DNA from: Sulfurimonas sp. | GTDB lineage: Bacteria; Campylobacterota; Campylobacteria; Campylobacterales; Sulfurimonadaceae | Reading direction: 5' to 3' | NCBI GenBank assembly: GCA_021648465.1 | Contig: JAKISR010000001.1 | Location: 31,095-95,094, forward strand | Length of the DNA stretch: 64,000 nucleotides | In this document: positions 1 through 8,659 of the stretch, in pieces | Layout of the letters: each line of letters opens with the position of its first letter | How positions within the stretch are numbered: position 1 is the first letter of the stretch | Translations under genes and position numbers: made by a program | The notes under the pieces: model-generated | Seen by the model: the letters and a program-made list of their open reading frames with translations, nothing else | Told to the model about the DNA's origin: nothing | The model's database searches: none

Positions 1-33
1 TATTTATAAACAATTTAATCAAGGAAATATATA

Positions 34-1071
34 TTGAAATTAACAATTTTATTTGGTGGAGCTAGTTTCGAGCATGAAATCAGTATAGTAAGCGCAATAA
101 CTCTTAAAGAAAAATTATCAGAATTTGAATTAAATTTTATTTTTTGTGATCAAGATCATAAATTTTACTTGATAGATCCATCAAAAATGAAAGCTAAAAT
201 ATTTTCAAAAGGTGAGTATAAAAAAATGCCACAACTTACAATTTATACTGGAGGATTTACTCAAAAAAGTGTATTTTCTTCAAAAGAATATTGTGGTGTA
301 TTTTTAAATTTAATCCATGGTGGAGATGGTGAAGATGGTAGTATAGCCGCTTTATTTGATTTTTTTTCCATTGAGTATATTGGACCAAGAGTAGATGCTA
401 GTGTTTTTTCATATGACAAAAGATATACAAAATATCTTGCACTTGCTAGAGGAGTTAAAACTCTTATGCATGAAGAGATGAGTTCAAGTGTGCATGAGCG
501 TGTGAATATACTATATCCTGTAATTATTAAACCATCTCGACTTGGAAGTTCTATCGGTGTTAGTATTGTTAAAGAGGAGAGTGAACTTGATTATGCTCTT
601 GATTGTGCATTTGAATATGACGATAGTGTAATTATTGAGTCATTTATAGAAGGTGTTAAAGAGTATAATTTGGCTGGTTTTATGGCTAATGGAAAAATTA
701 ACTACTCTATAGTTGAAGAGCCTCAAAAAAATGAATTTTTAGATTTTGATAAAAAATATATGGATTTCTCAAGAAGCTCACAAGTCTCAAAAGCAGATAT
801 AAGTGATGAGCTAGAATTAAAATTAAAACAAAATTTTGAAAAGATATATAAAAATCTTTTTGAAGGATCACTTATTAGATGTGACTTTTTTGTAATAAAC
901 GATGAGGTTTTTTTAAATGAAATAAATCCGATACCAGGCTCCATGGCAAATTATCTTTTTGAAGATTTTCAAACTTCTTTAAAGTTACTTTCTAATTCAC
1001 TTCCAGACAATAAAAGAGTAAGAATAAGTTATGAATATATAGATTCTATTTCTCAGGCCAAAGGTAAATAA
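34..1071 (+). CDS. ddl: D-alanine--D-alanine ligase
   Basis: ATP-dependent cytoplasmic ligase joining two D-alanines for the peptidoglycan stem peptide. The 345-residue length, the N-terminal LFGGASFEHEISIVSA segment, the ATP-grasp region (PVIIKPSRLGSSIGVS) and the C-terminal metal-binding stretch (FLNEINPIPGSMANY) are all typical. The start is TTG at 34, placed by an AAGGAAA ribosome site 7-14 bases upstream; no ATG lies nearby. Its stop overlaps the next start by one base (TAATG). The downstream murF uses its product, so this is a cell-wall operon. The upstream promoter lies outside the window. Confidence 0.96.
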   Translation: MKLTILFGGASFEHEISIVSAITLKEKLSEFELNFIFCDQDHKFYLIDPSKMKAKIFSKGEYKKMPQLTIYTGGFTQKSVFSSKEYCGVFLNLIHGGDGEDGSIAALFDFFSIEYIGPRVDASVFSYDKRYTKYLALARGVKTLMHEEMSSSVHERVNILYPVIIKPSRLGSSIGVSIVKEESELDYALDCAFEYDDSVIIESFIEGVKEYNLAGFMANGKINYSIVEEPQKNEFLDFDKKYMDFSRSSQVSKADISDELELKLKQNFEKIYKNLFEGSLIRCDFFVINDEVFLNEINPIPGSMANYLFEDFQTSLKLLSNSLPDNKRVRISYEYIDSISQAKGK

Positions 1072-1808
1072 TGGCCATTAAGTCAATACAGTTCAACCAA
1101 CATACTTTAGATATTAGTTATGAAATACTAAATCAAAGTGCTAAAGTAGATTTAATTATACTTCATGGTTGGGGAAGCAATAAGGACTTGATGAAAAAAT
1201 CTTTTTCTTCTTTTATGAAGGGATTTCGTCATGTTTATATAGATTTACCAGGATTTGGAAAGTCCACTTGTAATTTAACACTTATGACAAAAGATTATGC
1301 AAGAATAGTTGAACTTCTTATGATTCATGTAAATGCTTCAAAAGATATAATTTTAGGGCATTCTTTTGGTGGTAAAGTAGCTCTTCTTCTTGAACCAAAA
1401 ATGCTTGTTTTGCTCTCAAGTGCAGGCATATATGTATCGAAATCCTTAAAAATTAAAACAAAAATAGCACTTTTTAAAATTTTAAAGGTATTTGGTTTGG
1501 CAAAATTTAGAAAACTTTTTGTCGCTGATGATGCAAAAACTCTAAGTGAGCCTATGTATAAAACATTTAAAAATGTTGTAAACGAGGATTTTTCTGATGA
1601 ATTTTCTAGTTTTGATGGTAAAGCACTTTTGTGTTGGGGAGAAGATGATACGGCAACTCCTCTTAGTAGTGGAAAAAAGATAGATACTCTTATAGATGAT
1701 TCATCTTTGATAGTTTATTCTGGCGATCACTTCTTTTTTATGAACCATAAAAAAGATATATCTAAAAACATTGAAAAAGTGTTTTTAAAAACTTTAGGAC
1801 AAAAATAA
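1071..1808 (+). CDS. alpha/beta hydrolase
   Basis: 245-residue cytoplasmic alpha/beta-hydrolase fold protein. Visible elements are the oxyanion-side HGWG motif (about residue 32), the nucleophile elbow GHSFGG, an acid in GEDDTATPL and the catalytic histidine in GDHFFF near the C-terminus, so a full Ser-Asp-His triad is present. No signal peptide. It overlaps ddl by one base and sits one base before murF, so it is co-translated with cell-wall genes. The substrate is unknown; an esterase or peptide-ester role is only a guess from the family. Confidence 0.85.
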   Translation: MAIKSIQFNQHTLDISYEILNQSAKVDLIILHGWGSNKDLMKKSFSSFMKGFRHVYIDLPGFGKSTCNLTLMTKDYARIVELLMIHVNASKDIILGHSFGGKVALLLEPKMLVLLSSAGIYVSKSLKIKTKIALFKILKVFGLAKFRKLFVADDAKTLSEPMYKTFKNVVNEDFSDEFSSFDGKALLCWGEDDTATPLSSGKKIDTLIDDSSLIVYSGDHFFFMNHKKDISKNIEKVFLKTLGQK

Positions 1809-1809
1809 A

Positions 1810-3255
1810 ATGGACTCTTTAGAAATTTTAACTGCTTTCGTTATAAATGTACTTTTTGTAACTGTTTTAGGATGGTACCTTGTAACAAATTTACAATGGT
1901 ATGACTATAAACTTTCTCGTGTGATTTTAAAGCACCACAAGCCTCATTGGCATCTTGTATACTTTTTTATCCCTTTCATTGCTTATCATACAACAGGAAA
2001 CTTTTTTATTATATTTTTTCTTTTTGCTGTTTTACCAGCTATGATGATTTGGCATAGAAATCTTGATAAAAAACTTGTTTTAACTTGGAGAGTAAAAAGA
2101 TTTTTGATTCTTTTAATCTCTTTGGTTCTTTTTCAAAATGTACTTTGTACTTTAAAAGGTGGATGCGGAACTTATGGTGTTTTCATGCCTCTTGCAATTG
2201 CATATATAGGTAGTTATATGATAGAAAAATTTCTATTTACTATGTTTAGGAAAGATGCAAAGAAAAAATTATCAAATATGAAAGATTTACAGATAGTGTG
2301 TATTACAGGCAGTTATGGAAAAACTAGTATTAAAAACTTTGTTACTGAGATTTTAAATAAAAAATATAAAGTTTATGCAACACCAAGAAGCGTCAATACT
2401 TTTGGCGGTATTATAAAAGATATAAATGAATCACTGCCAGAAAATTGTGAAATTTATATTTGTGAAGCTGGTGCTAGAGAGAGTGGAGATATTTATGAAA
2501 TAACTACTTTTTTAAAACCTCAAACAGTTGTGGTTGGAAAGGTTGGATTGGCTCATGTTGAATACTTTAAAACTCTTAAAAATATTATAGCTACAAAATT
2601 AGAGATAATGCAATCACCAAGATTGAAAAATGCTTTTATCCACACATCTGTAACAGATGAGCCACATGAAAAAGTTACATTTTTTGGAGATGAAGTACAA
2701 AATATACAAGCAACACTAGACGGCACTGATTTTGATTTAAAATTTAAAGAGGAGACCTTACCATTACATACAGAGATACTTGGTTCTTTTCAAACCATGA
2801 ATATTGCTGTAGCAGTACAAATTGCAAAACTTTTTAAGATGAGCAATAATGAGATAAAAGATGCAGTAGCAGGGCTGAAACCAGTTGAGCATAGACTTCA
2901 AAAAATAGTGGCTGGTGGTAAAATAATCCTTGATGATGGCTATAATGGTAATATTGATGGTATGTTAGAGGGTGTAAGACTTTGCTCACTTCATGAGGGT
3001 AGAAAAGTTTTAGTTACACCTGGACTTATAGAGAGTAGTGATGAGTTAAATTTAAAGTTTATAGAAGCTATAAATGATGTTTTTGATATTGTTATAGTTA
3101 CAGGCGCATTAAATGCTGAACTATTTAATAAAAATTTAAATGTTAAGAACAAAATTATGCTACACGATAAGTCAAAAATTCAAGATTTACTAGCAAATCA
3201 AACTAAATCTGGTGACATCATCTTATTTGCAAATGATGCACCAAGTTTTATTTAG
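1810..3255 (+). CDS. murF: UDP-N-acetylmuramoyl-tripeptide--D-alanyl-D-alanine ligase with N-terminal membrane domain
   Basis: Adds D-Ala-D-Ala, the Ddl product, to UDP-MurNAc-tripeptide. The Mur ligase core starts near residue 160 with the ATP loop GSYGKTS, followed by NTFGG, the EAGARESGDI segment and a C-terminal domain with LDDGYNGN. Unusually, the first roughly 150 residues are not the usual MurF N-domain but several hydrophobic segments with a WYxxKLSR/KHHKPHWH loop, so the enzyme is probably tethered to the inner membrane. That long N-terminus is typical of Campylobacterota MurF. It is one base downstream of the hydrolase gene. Confidence 0.93.
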   Translation: MDSLEILTAFVINVLFVTVLGWYLVTNLQWYDYKLSRVILKHHKPHWHLVYFFIPFIAYHTTGNFFIIFFLFAVLPAMMIWHRNLDKKLVLTWRVKRFLILLISLVLFQNVLCTLKGGCGTYGVFMPLAIAYIGSYMIEKFLFTMFRKDAKKKLSNMKDLQIVCITGSYGKTSIKNFVTEILNKKYKVYATPRSVNTFGGIIKDINESLPENCEIYICEAGARESGDIYEITTFLKPQTVVVGKVGLAHVEYFKTLKNIIATKLEIMQSPRLKNAFIHTSVTDEPHEKVTFFGDEVQNIQATLDGTDFDLKFKEETLPLHTEILGSFQTMNIAVAVQIAKLFKMSNNEIKDAVAGLKPVEHRLQKIVAGGKIILDDGYNGNIDGMLEGVRLCSLHEGRKVLVTPGLIESSDELNLKFIEAINDVFDIVIVTGALNAELFNKNLNVKNKIMLHDKSKIQDLLANQTKSGDIILFANDAPSFI

Positions 3256-3263
3256 GTTTTGAT

Positions 3264-3749
3264 TTGAATTTTATAGATAGTATTATAAAATATTTGGGAG
3301 TTTTTACAGCTTTTATACTAGTTTTCTTAATTTTGTTAGTTGTTTATGATGCAACTGCAAGATATCTTTTTTCAACAGGTTCAATTGCACTTCAAGAGCT
3401 TGAGTGGCATCTTTTTGATGTTGTGATTCTATTTGGTATAGCATATACTTTAAGAGAAAAAGCACATGTTCGCGTTGATATATTTTATAACTCTTTTTCT
3501 GAAAAAACAAAAACTTTTATAAACATAATTTCTTCATTGTTTTTTATTTTACCACTCTCACTTTTGATTATATATATTAGTATAGATTTCGTAGCTCTTA
3601 GTTTTGCTCAAAATGAAATATCTTCAAATCCTGGTGGCTTAGAGTATCGTTATATAGTAAAGGCACTTATGCCACTAGCTTTTGTGTTTTTATCACTTCA
3701 AGCTATTAAAGATGCAAAAGTAGATTTTGATATATGGAGAGCTTTATGA
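3264..3749 (+). CDS. TRAP transporter small permease (DctQ family)
   Basis: 161 residues with four predicted transmembrane helices and the DctQ hallmark DATARYLFSTGSIALQELEW in the first loop. It is the small membrane subunit of a tripartite ATP-independent periplasmic transporter that uses ion gradients to import organic acids. Start is TTG at 3264, 8 bases after murF. It overlaps the large subunit by ATGA. No DctP binding protein is found in the window, so the substrate cannot be inferred. Confidence 0.9.
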   Translation: MNFIDSIIKYLGVFTAFILVFLILLVVYDATARYLFSTGSIALQELEWHLFDVVILFGIAYTLREKAHVRVDIFYNSFSEKTKTFINIISSLFFILPLSLLIIYISIDFVALSFAQNEISSNPGGLEYRYIVKALMPLAFVFLSLQAIKDAKVDFDIWRAL

Positions 3750-5029
3750 TAGCTCTTTTTATGTTTTTAGTAGCACTAGCACTGCTTTTAGTTGGTATTC
3801 CAGTTGCATTTGTTTTTGGAACTGTAGCTATTGCTTTTGCCTTTTTTATACCTGAACTTGGTTTGGAAATTTTTTCAGTTCTACCCTTTAGAATCTATGG
3901 AATTATGTCAAACACTACACTTATGGCAGTACCTCTTTTTATAGCGATGGGTTTAGTGTTGGAAAAATCACAAATGGCAGAGAGACTCTTAATTTCTATG
4001 AGTGCTCTCTTTCGCGATACAAGAGGTGGTTTAGCCATAAGTGTTGTTTTGGTTGGTGCATTACTTGCTGCTTCAACAGGGATAGTATCAGCTTCTGTTG
4101 TTATGATGAGTGTTATAGCACTTCCATTTATGTTAAAAGCTGGTTATGATAAAGGATTGGCATCTGGAACGGTTGCTGCAAGTGGAACACTTGGGCAGAT
4201 AATACCACCATCTATAATACTGATTATTTTAGGCGATGTAATGAGCGTAAGTGTTGGTGATTTATTTAAAGGTGCTCTTTTACCTGGTCTAGTTTTAGTT
4301 GGTCTTTATATAGCATATATACTTATTCGCTCTTACTTTAACCCAAGTGTCGCTCCAATTGCAAAAGATACTCAAAAGGTTTCTATGATAGAGATATTAA
4401 TCTCTATCGTTCCAGTATTGCTTTTAATGGTATCTGTACTAGGAAGTATTTTTATGGGAATAGCATCACCTACTGAATCAGCTGCATTTGGTGTTGTTGG
4501 AGCTATACTCTTATCTACTCTAAATAAGTCATTAAATTTTTCAATGGTAAAGTATGCCTCGCTTGAAACCGTAAAACTTAGTGGTATGATTTTTATGATT
4601 CTTATAGGTGCTACAGCCTTTTCACTTGTTTTTAATGAACTTGGTGGAACAGATCTGGTTCTTGAGTTTTTCTCTCAAGATATAGGTGATGTTTGGATAT
4701 TTATAGCTATAGCGATGCTAAGTATCTTTATACTTGGTTTTTTTATAGATTTTATAGAGATATCTTTTATCATAGTTCCTATACTTGTTCCTGTAATGAA
4801 CGCTTTTGGAATAGACCCTATCTGGTTTGCGGTTTTAATAGCTCTAAATCTGCAAGCCTCCTTTTTAACCCCACCATTTGGGCTATCCTTATTTTTCTTA
4901 AAAGGTGCAGCAGGAGATACCATTAAAACATTGGAGATATACAAAGGAATTATCCCTTTTATATTTCTTCAGCTTCTAGGACTTGGTTTAGTTATTATGT
5001 TTCCAAATTTAGTATTTGCATTTTTATAA
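3746..5029 (+). CDS. TRAP transporter large permease (DctM family)
   Basis: Roughly 427-residue multi-spanning membrane protein, the channel subunit of the TRAP transporter. Conserved blocks include GIPVAFVFG near the start, MALFIAMGLVLEKS-like text, GTLGQIIPPSI in the middle and a C-terminal NLQASFLTPPFGLSLFFLKG. An in-frame ATG also exists at 3734, but the ATG at 3746 overlaps the DctQ stop (ATGA) and has GGAGAG 4-9 bases upstream, so 3746 is preferred. Coupled to DctQ; the pair is the end of the wall-gene operon. Confidence 0.93.
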   Translation: MIALFMFLVALALLLVGIPVAFVFGTVAIAFAFFIPELGLEIFSVLPFRIYGIMSNTTLMAVPLFIAMGLVLEKSQMAERLLISMSALFRDTRGGLAISVVLVGALLAASTGIVSASVVMMSVIALPFMLKAGYDKGLASGTVAASGTLGQIIPPSIILIILGDVMSVSVGDLFKGALLPGLVLVGLYIAYILIRSYFNPSVAPIAKDTQKVSMIEILISIVPVLLLMVSVLGSIFMGIASPTESAAFGVVGAILLSTLNKSLNFSMVKYASLETVKLSGMIFMILIGATAFSLVFNELGGTDLVLEFFSQDIGDVWIFIAIAMLSIFILGFFIDFIEISFIIVPILVPVMNAFGIDPIWFAVLIALNLQASFLTPPFGLSLFFLKGAAGDTIKTLEIYKGIIPFIFLQLLGLGLVIMFPNLVFAFL

Positions 5030-5054
5030 AAATGCTTATAAATAAAAATTACGA

Positions 5055-5060
5055 TAGAAT
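5055..5060 (+). promoter_or_regulatory. candidate -10 box for the 34-residue basic protein gene
   Basis: CGATAGAATT, with TAGAAT as the hexamer, lies 32 bases before the ATG at 5093. Campylobacterota sigma-70 promoters depend mainly on an extended -10 with little -35, which this resembles. Weak on its own. Confidence 0.35.
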
Positions 5061-5092
5061 TAGCGTAATATCTTAATAAAAAGGAGATAACG

Positions 5093-5197
5093 ATGGCAAA
5101 AGGTAAAGATGTTCAGAAATCTACTAAAAAAGCACCAACTAGAACTTTGAAAGAAAAAAGAGAAGACAAAAAGGCTAAAAAAGCTGCAAAAGGATAG
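5093..5197 (+). CDS. small lysine-rich protein (34 aa)
   Basis: A short ORF with a very strong ribosome site (AAGGAGATAACG) just ahead of the ATG and a stop at 5195. Product begins MAKGKDVQKSTKKAPTR and continues as alternating Lys/Glu/Ala; about 14 of 34 residues are lysine. There is no membrane segment or cysteine. The composition suggests a nucleic-acid or ribosome-associated peptide, but the function is unknown. The strong Shine-Dalgarno and a clean frame argue it is translated. Confidence 0.65.
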   Translation: MAKGKDVQKSTKKAPTRTLKEKREDKKAKKAAKG

Positions 5198-5245
5198 TAG
5201 ATTTGTCCCAGTTTACACCTATAAAATTAAGTTTTTATGGTGTAA

Positions 5246-5437
5246 GCACTCGATACAGCAATAATTTTAAGGTATCTGTTTATACTTTTTTGGATATTTA
5301 AAAATAGTTGTAAAAGAGATATGGCTCCTATTTGCTCACATACCAAAATGCATCAAAATGATAAAATTGATTTTAAGTATATTGACAAACTTATTAAAAA
5401 TATTTATAAGTTTGATATAGATAAAAATTATAAATAA
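5246..5437 (+). pseudogene. possible gene remnant or 38-aa ORF
   Basis: An open frame without a start codon runs from 5246 to a TAA at 5435; the first ATG is at 5321 (38 residues, MAPICSHTKMHQNDKIDF...). The upstream part encodes a hydrophobic stretch (IILRYLFILFWIF) followed by two cysteines. It could be the tail of a decayed small membrane protein or chance. I do not recognise a family. Confidence 0.2.
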
Positions 5438-5451
5438 AATTAGGAAAACAT

Positions 5452-5943
5452 ATGCAAAATATTCTATACGCACCATGGCGAAATGAGTATGTTATAAATA
5501 AAAAAGTAGATGGTTGTGTATTTTGTCATATAAGTGAGAATCCTAAAAATGATGAAAAGCTACAAGTACTTTATAGAAATGAGCTTTGTTTTATTGTTAT
5601 GAACAAGTATCCTTATACTCCTGGACATTTTATGATTATTCCTCACTTTCATACAGATAAACTAGAAGAACTAGACTCAAAAGTGTGGCTTCATATAAGT
5701 GAGCTTTCACAAAAGTGTGTAAGACTTTTAAAAGAGGGTTTTAATGCACAAGGTGTAAACATAGGTATGAATCTTGGAAAGGCTGGAGGGGCAGGGATAG
5801 CTGAACATATTCATATGCACATAGTTCCCAGATGGGAAAGAGATACTAACTTTATAACATCTATAGCTCATACAAGAGTTTACTCCACTGATTTTGAAAA
5901 AGTATACAAGAAACTTAAAAATTTAATACCAAAATACATTTAA
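5452..5943 (+). CDS. HIT family (histidine triad) nucleotide hydrolase/phosphorylase
   Basis: 163-residue cytoplasmic protein with the histidine-triad signature HIHMHIVPRW (about residues 122-131) preceded by GMNLGKAGGAGIAEH, and an N-terminal CVFC pair with PHFHTDKL that in this branch may hold zinc. HIT proteins act on nucleoside phosphates such as Ap4A or adenylylated compounds; the exact substrate is unknown. It is followed one base later by the M23 peptidase gene, which suggests joint expression. Confidence 0.92.
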   Translation: MQNILYAPWRNEYVINKKVDGCVFCHISENPKNDEKLQVLYRNELCFIVMNKYPYTPGHFMIIPHFHTDKLEELDSKVWLHISELSQKCVRLLKEGFNAQGVNIGMNLGKAGGAGIAEHIHMHIVPRWERDTNFITSIAHTRVYSTDFEKVYKKLKNLIPKYI

Positions 5944-5944
5944 A

Positions 5945-7249
5945 TTGATTAAATTTTTAACTCTATTTTTATTATTTTTTACTTTTTTACATTCAAAAGA
6001 ATATCCTATTGTATTTTCAAAAATGGGAACACCTTTATATAAATCTATAGAGCCTATAAAAAAATTATCTACTCTAAAAGAGATAAAAAAAAGCTCACTT
6101 GAGTATCTAAAGAAAGCAAATAAGACTTTAAACTATGGTTATAGAATTGACAATGAAGATGGTGAAGTAAATCCAAAAATATATCTATTAAAATTAAGAA
6201 AGCTTCAAAAGAAGCATGATTATATTTTGCATCTTTTGCATAAAGAGATAAACCATTCTATAAATAAAAAAGATTATCCTTTGTTTATAAAACTAACAAA
6301 TTATAAACTTGATGGACTGCTTAAGAGCAAGAGCTTACTTGAGAAATCTATAAAGTTTTATAAGAAAAATAAAAATAAAAGCAAAAGTAAACTACTAGAA
6401 GAAAAAATAGCATTTCAAAAAAATTTACAAAGTACACAAGAGTTTTTTAATATGGTACATAGACTTACTTTTGATCCATCTAAACAAGAAACATTTTCAA
6501 ATAGATCTGTAAATATTACATCAAGACAAGTGGGAGATACAATAATAATAGGTTTAGAAAATAAAAATCCATACAGCGTAACAATAAAACTAAATCCAAA
6601 ATATAAAAATATAAAATATGACAAAGATGTACCAACTCTTGTAGTACTAAAAGCAAAAACAAAAAAAGAGTATATAAGATTTGGCATAAAAAAAGGCAGT
6701 TCATCCTATAGTTATAACTATACTTGGATTATAGGCTCTATTGATGCTGTTCATGATGATAGTTACCTTTATAGACTACCATATAAAGTAGGAACTTCAC
6801 ATGTAGTTTCTCAAGGGTATAATGGTAAATTTACACATAAAGGACATAGTCAGTATGCTATAGATTTTGCTATGGATATTGGCACACCTTTATGTGCTGT
6901 TCGTAGTGGAGTTGTAGTTAAAACAAAATCGGACTCAAATAAGCGTGGAGATACAAAAGAGTTTGCAAAGTATGGTAACTATATAACAATAGAGCATGAC
7001 GATGGTACACTTGCCACATACTATCATTTAAAGCGAAATGGGGTAGGTGTTGTAATTGGTCAGATTGTAGAAAGGGGTCAAGTTATAGGTTATTCTGGAA
7101 ATACTGGATTTTCAAGAGGTCCGCATTTACATTTTGCAATTTTAAAACCAAGTAGTGCAAGTAAAATTAAATCTTTACCTATAAAATTTATAACAACAAA
7201 TGGTGTTATAAATAATCCAAAAAAAGGTACTTACTATAGAGCAAAGTAG
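5945..7249 (+). CDS. M23 family metallo-endopeptidase, exported
   Basis: 434 residues starting with a signal peptide (MIKFLTLFLLFFTFLHSKEYP). The C-terminal third is an LytM/M23 domain: HKGHSQYAIDFAMDIGTPL supplies the first zinc histidine and aspartate, and GPHLHFAI the HxH pair. It is expected to cut peptidoglycan cross-bridges in the periplasm. The lysine-rich middle (about residues 40-190) is probably helical. Start is TTG at 5945, two bases after the HIT stop. All zinc ligands are present, so it should be an active enzyme rather than an inactive activator. Confidence 0.92.
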   Translation: MIKFLTLFLLFFTFLHSKEYPIVFSKMGTPLYKSIEPIKKLSTLKEIKKSSLEYLKKANKTLNYGYRIDNEDGEVNPKIYLLKLRKLQKKHDYILHLLHKEINHSINKKDYPLFIKLTNYKLDGLLKSKSLLEKSIKFYKKNKNKSKSKLLEEKIAFQKNLQSTQEFFNMVHRLTFDPSKQETFSNRSVNITSRQVGDTIIIGLENKNPYSVTIKLNPKYKNIKYDKDVPTLVVLKAKTKKEYIRFGIKKGSSSYSYNYTWIIGSIDAVHDDSYLYRLPYKVGTSHVVSQGYNGKFTHKGHSQYAIDFAMDIGTPLCAVRSGVVVKTKSDSNKRGDTKEFAKYGNYITIEHDDGTLATYYHLKRNGVGVVIGQIVERGQVIGYSGNTGFSRGPHLHFAILKPSSASKIKSLPIKFITTNGVINNPKKGTYYRAK

Positions 7250-7259
7250 ATAAAGTTAG

Positions 7260-7361
7260 TTATTTTTTCTTAGATTTCAGTACGAAGTAAAATATTCCAG
7301 CTATTACTACAAATATAATAATTCTAAAGGTAAGTGTAGTTAAATCTGTTTCATCATTCAT
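7260..7361 (-). CDS. small single-pass membrane protein (33 aa)
   Basis: Minus-strand ORF from ATG at 7361 to TAA at 7260. The product is MNDETDLTTL, then TFRIIIFVVIAGIFYFVLK, then KSKKK: an acidic head, one transmembrane helix and a lysine tail, the classical layout of a bacterial small membrane protein. The ribosome site is weak (AAAAAGT). Convergent with the M23 gene, 10 bases apart. Function unknown; the coherent topology is the main evidence that it is real. Confidence 0.5.
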   Translation of the reverse strand: MNDETDLTTLTFRIIIFVVIAGIFYFVLKSKKK

Positions 7362-7648
7362 GAGTTTTATACTTTTTTTATTTTATAAAGAGTAGATGGG
7401 GTGGAAGGAGTAACACTATATGTATTTAGGTTTTTGTATAAGTTGATGTAAAATTATACCCTTTGACTCATCAATCCTTTTCACTCGTATTCTACCATTT
7501 TAAATATTAGTTATCGCAAAACTTATATAAATAATATTAAAGTATTGAAAAAAGGCTATTTGATGGCAATCAGTGCAATCAGTAGAAAGTTAGTTAGTCA
7601 AACTGGGTGAAATTGCACTTAATAATAGAATTAATGAAGAATAAATTA
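7362..7648. other. intergenic region without a clear gene
   Basis: About 290 bases between the small membrane ORF and the cytochrome gene. A short plus frame (7563 on) reads MAISAISRKLVSQTG and would continue in another frame as EIALNNRINEE, which could be a decayed fragment, but it is too short to identify. I see no RNA gene. Confidence 0.3.
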
Positions 7649-8356
7649 CTATTTTTCATGACAAGAAATACAAAGCGCACTATTTGTATTGTGACTTCTT
7701 AAATATGTATTGTATGGTGTTCCGTGAGGGTCATGACAACTTGTGCATTGAACTTTACCACCTCTTAAGAGGTCACTGATAGTTAAAGCACCAAAAATAT
7801 CTACTATAGCTGTATCGATTGGCTTTAAACCTGCTCTTCCAGGCATATATACTATAGAGGATGGGTGGTCATCAGTCAGATCTCCATTGAGACCTATAGC
7901 TTTATAAGCTACACCAGGCATAGTTGCTGGACCTGCTGGGTTTGTGCCAATGTATACTCCATTTGGAGTAGAGACGCCATTACCTGCAAATCCTGAACCT
8001 GGAGCATTTATAACACTATTCATCGCACTAACACCATCATGACAACTAAGACACGCCATGCTTGATCCAGTTGGGGTAGGATCAGAAGAAGTTCCTGCAA
8101 CTGTAACCCCGGCTACACCAGGACTACTAGCACCATACATCGTAAATGATGTGCTTATTGATAGTTTATTCCAAAGAGGAGTAGGCTGAAAACTACCATT
8201 TGAGCCATGAGGAGTGTGACAATAAACACATACCTCTCCATTGTCCGTTGTAGTAGATGTAGAACTAGTAATATCTCCATGTGGACCACCAACAGCAAAC
8301 AGCCCCGTAGAGAGCATAAAAAGTATACTAATATTTTTAATAAATAATTTTGTCAT
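7649..8356 (-). CDS. periplasmic tetraheme c-type cytochrome
   Basis: 235 residues with an N-terminal signal peptide (ending near GLFAVGGPHG) and four CXXCH heme sites: CVYCH, CLSCH, CTSCH and CISCH at the extreme C-terminus. HTPHGSNG, DDHP and CHDPHGTPY are typical of the doubled-CXXCH multiheme family, where extra histidines act as axial ligands. Probably a periplasmic electron carrier; partner unknown. A Gly/Ser/Thr/Pro-rich linker occupies residues 30-130. An AAGGATAG ribosome site precedes the ATG. It resembles in pattern the cytochrome at 25583-26323. Confidence 0.9.
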   Translation of the reverse strand: MTKLFIKNISILFMLSTGLFAVGGPHGDITSSTSTTTDNGEVCVYCHTPHGSNGSFQPTPLWNKLSISTSFTMYGASSPGVAGVTVAGTSSDPTPTGSSMACLSCHDGVSAMNSVINAPGSGFAGNGVSTPNGVYIGTNPAGPATMPGVAYKAIGLNGDLTDDHPSSIVYMPGRAGLKPIDTAIVDIFGALTISDLLRGGKVQCTSCHDPHGTPYNTYLRSHNTNSALCISCHEK

Positions 8357-8659
8357 ATGCTATCCTTGGTCTATTTTTATAGCTAATAGCTACATGTATT
8401 TATAAATATTATCATATTTAAAAATACAATATAAGAATTAGTAATTAATATAGTATAGCTTTTATACACTTTAAAAACAAGTAAAAATTACTAAATGATA
8501 TAATTTTTTATTATATGGTAATTTTGTAACTACTTTTGTTAAGTACAATTTAGAATACCAAATATCATTGAAGGTTCAAATTTTTTTATGTGATTGAAAA
8601 GAATGAAGCTTTACAAACTTTATATTATAGGTAGTTATAAATTTAATTAAATTGATAGG
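8357..8659. other. AT-rich intergenic region upstream of the cytochrome gene
   Basis: 303 bases between the cytochrome start and the tRNA pair. A TATAAAAAT stretch on the minus strand (8373-8381) is a possible -10 for the cytochrome, about 20 bases before its ATG. No open frame, repeat or structured RNA was recognised in the rest. Confidence 0.4.

Noticed and set aside
723..944. 73-codon minus-strand open frame inside ddl
   Set aside because: Antisense of a clear ATP-grasp gene, no ribosome site and Ser/Lys-rich low-complexity product.
4693..4926. 77-codon plus-strand frame inside the DctM gene
   Set aside because: Shadow of the permease frame; the DctM motifs are unbroken in the other frame.
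7563..7645. GCAATCAGT repeated twice and a frame-shifted small ORF
   Set aside because: Only two 9-base units and no recognisable product; too short to distinguish from chance.
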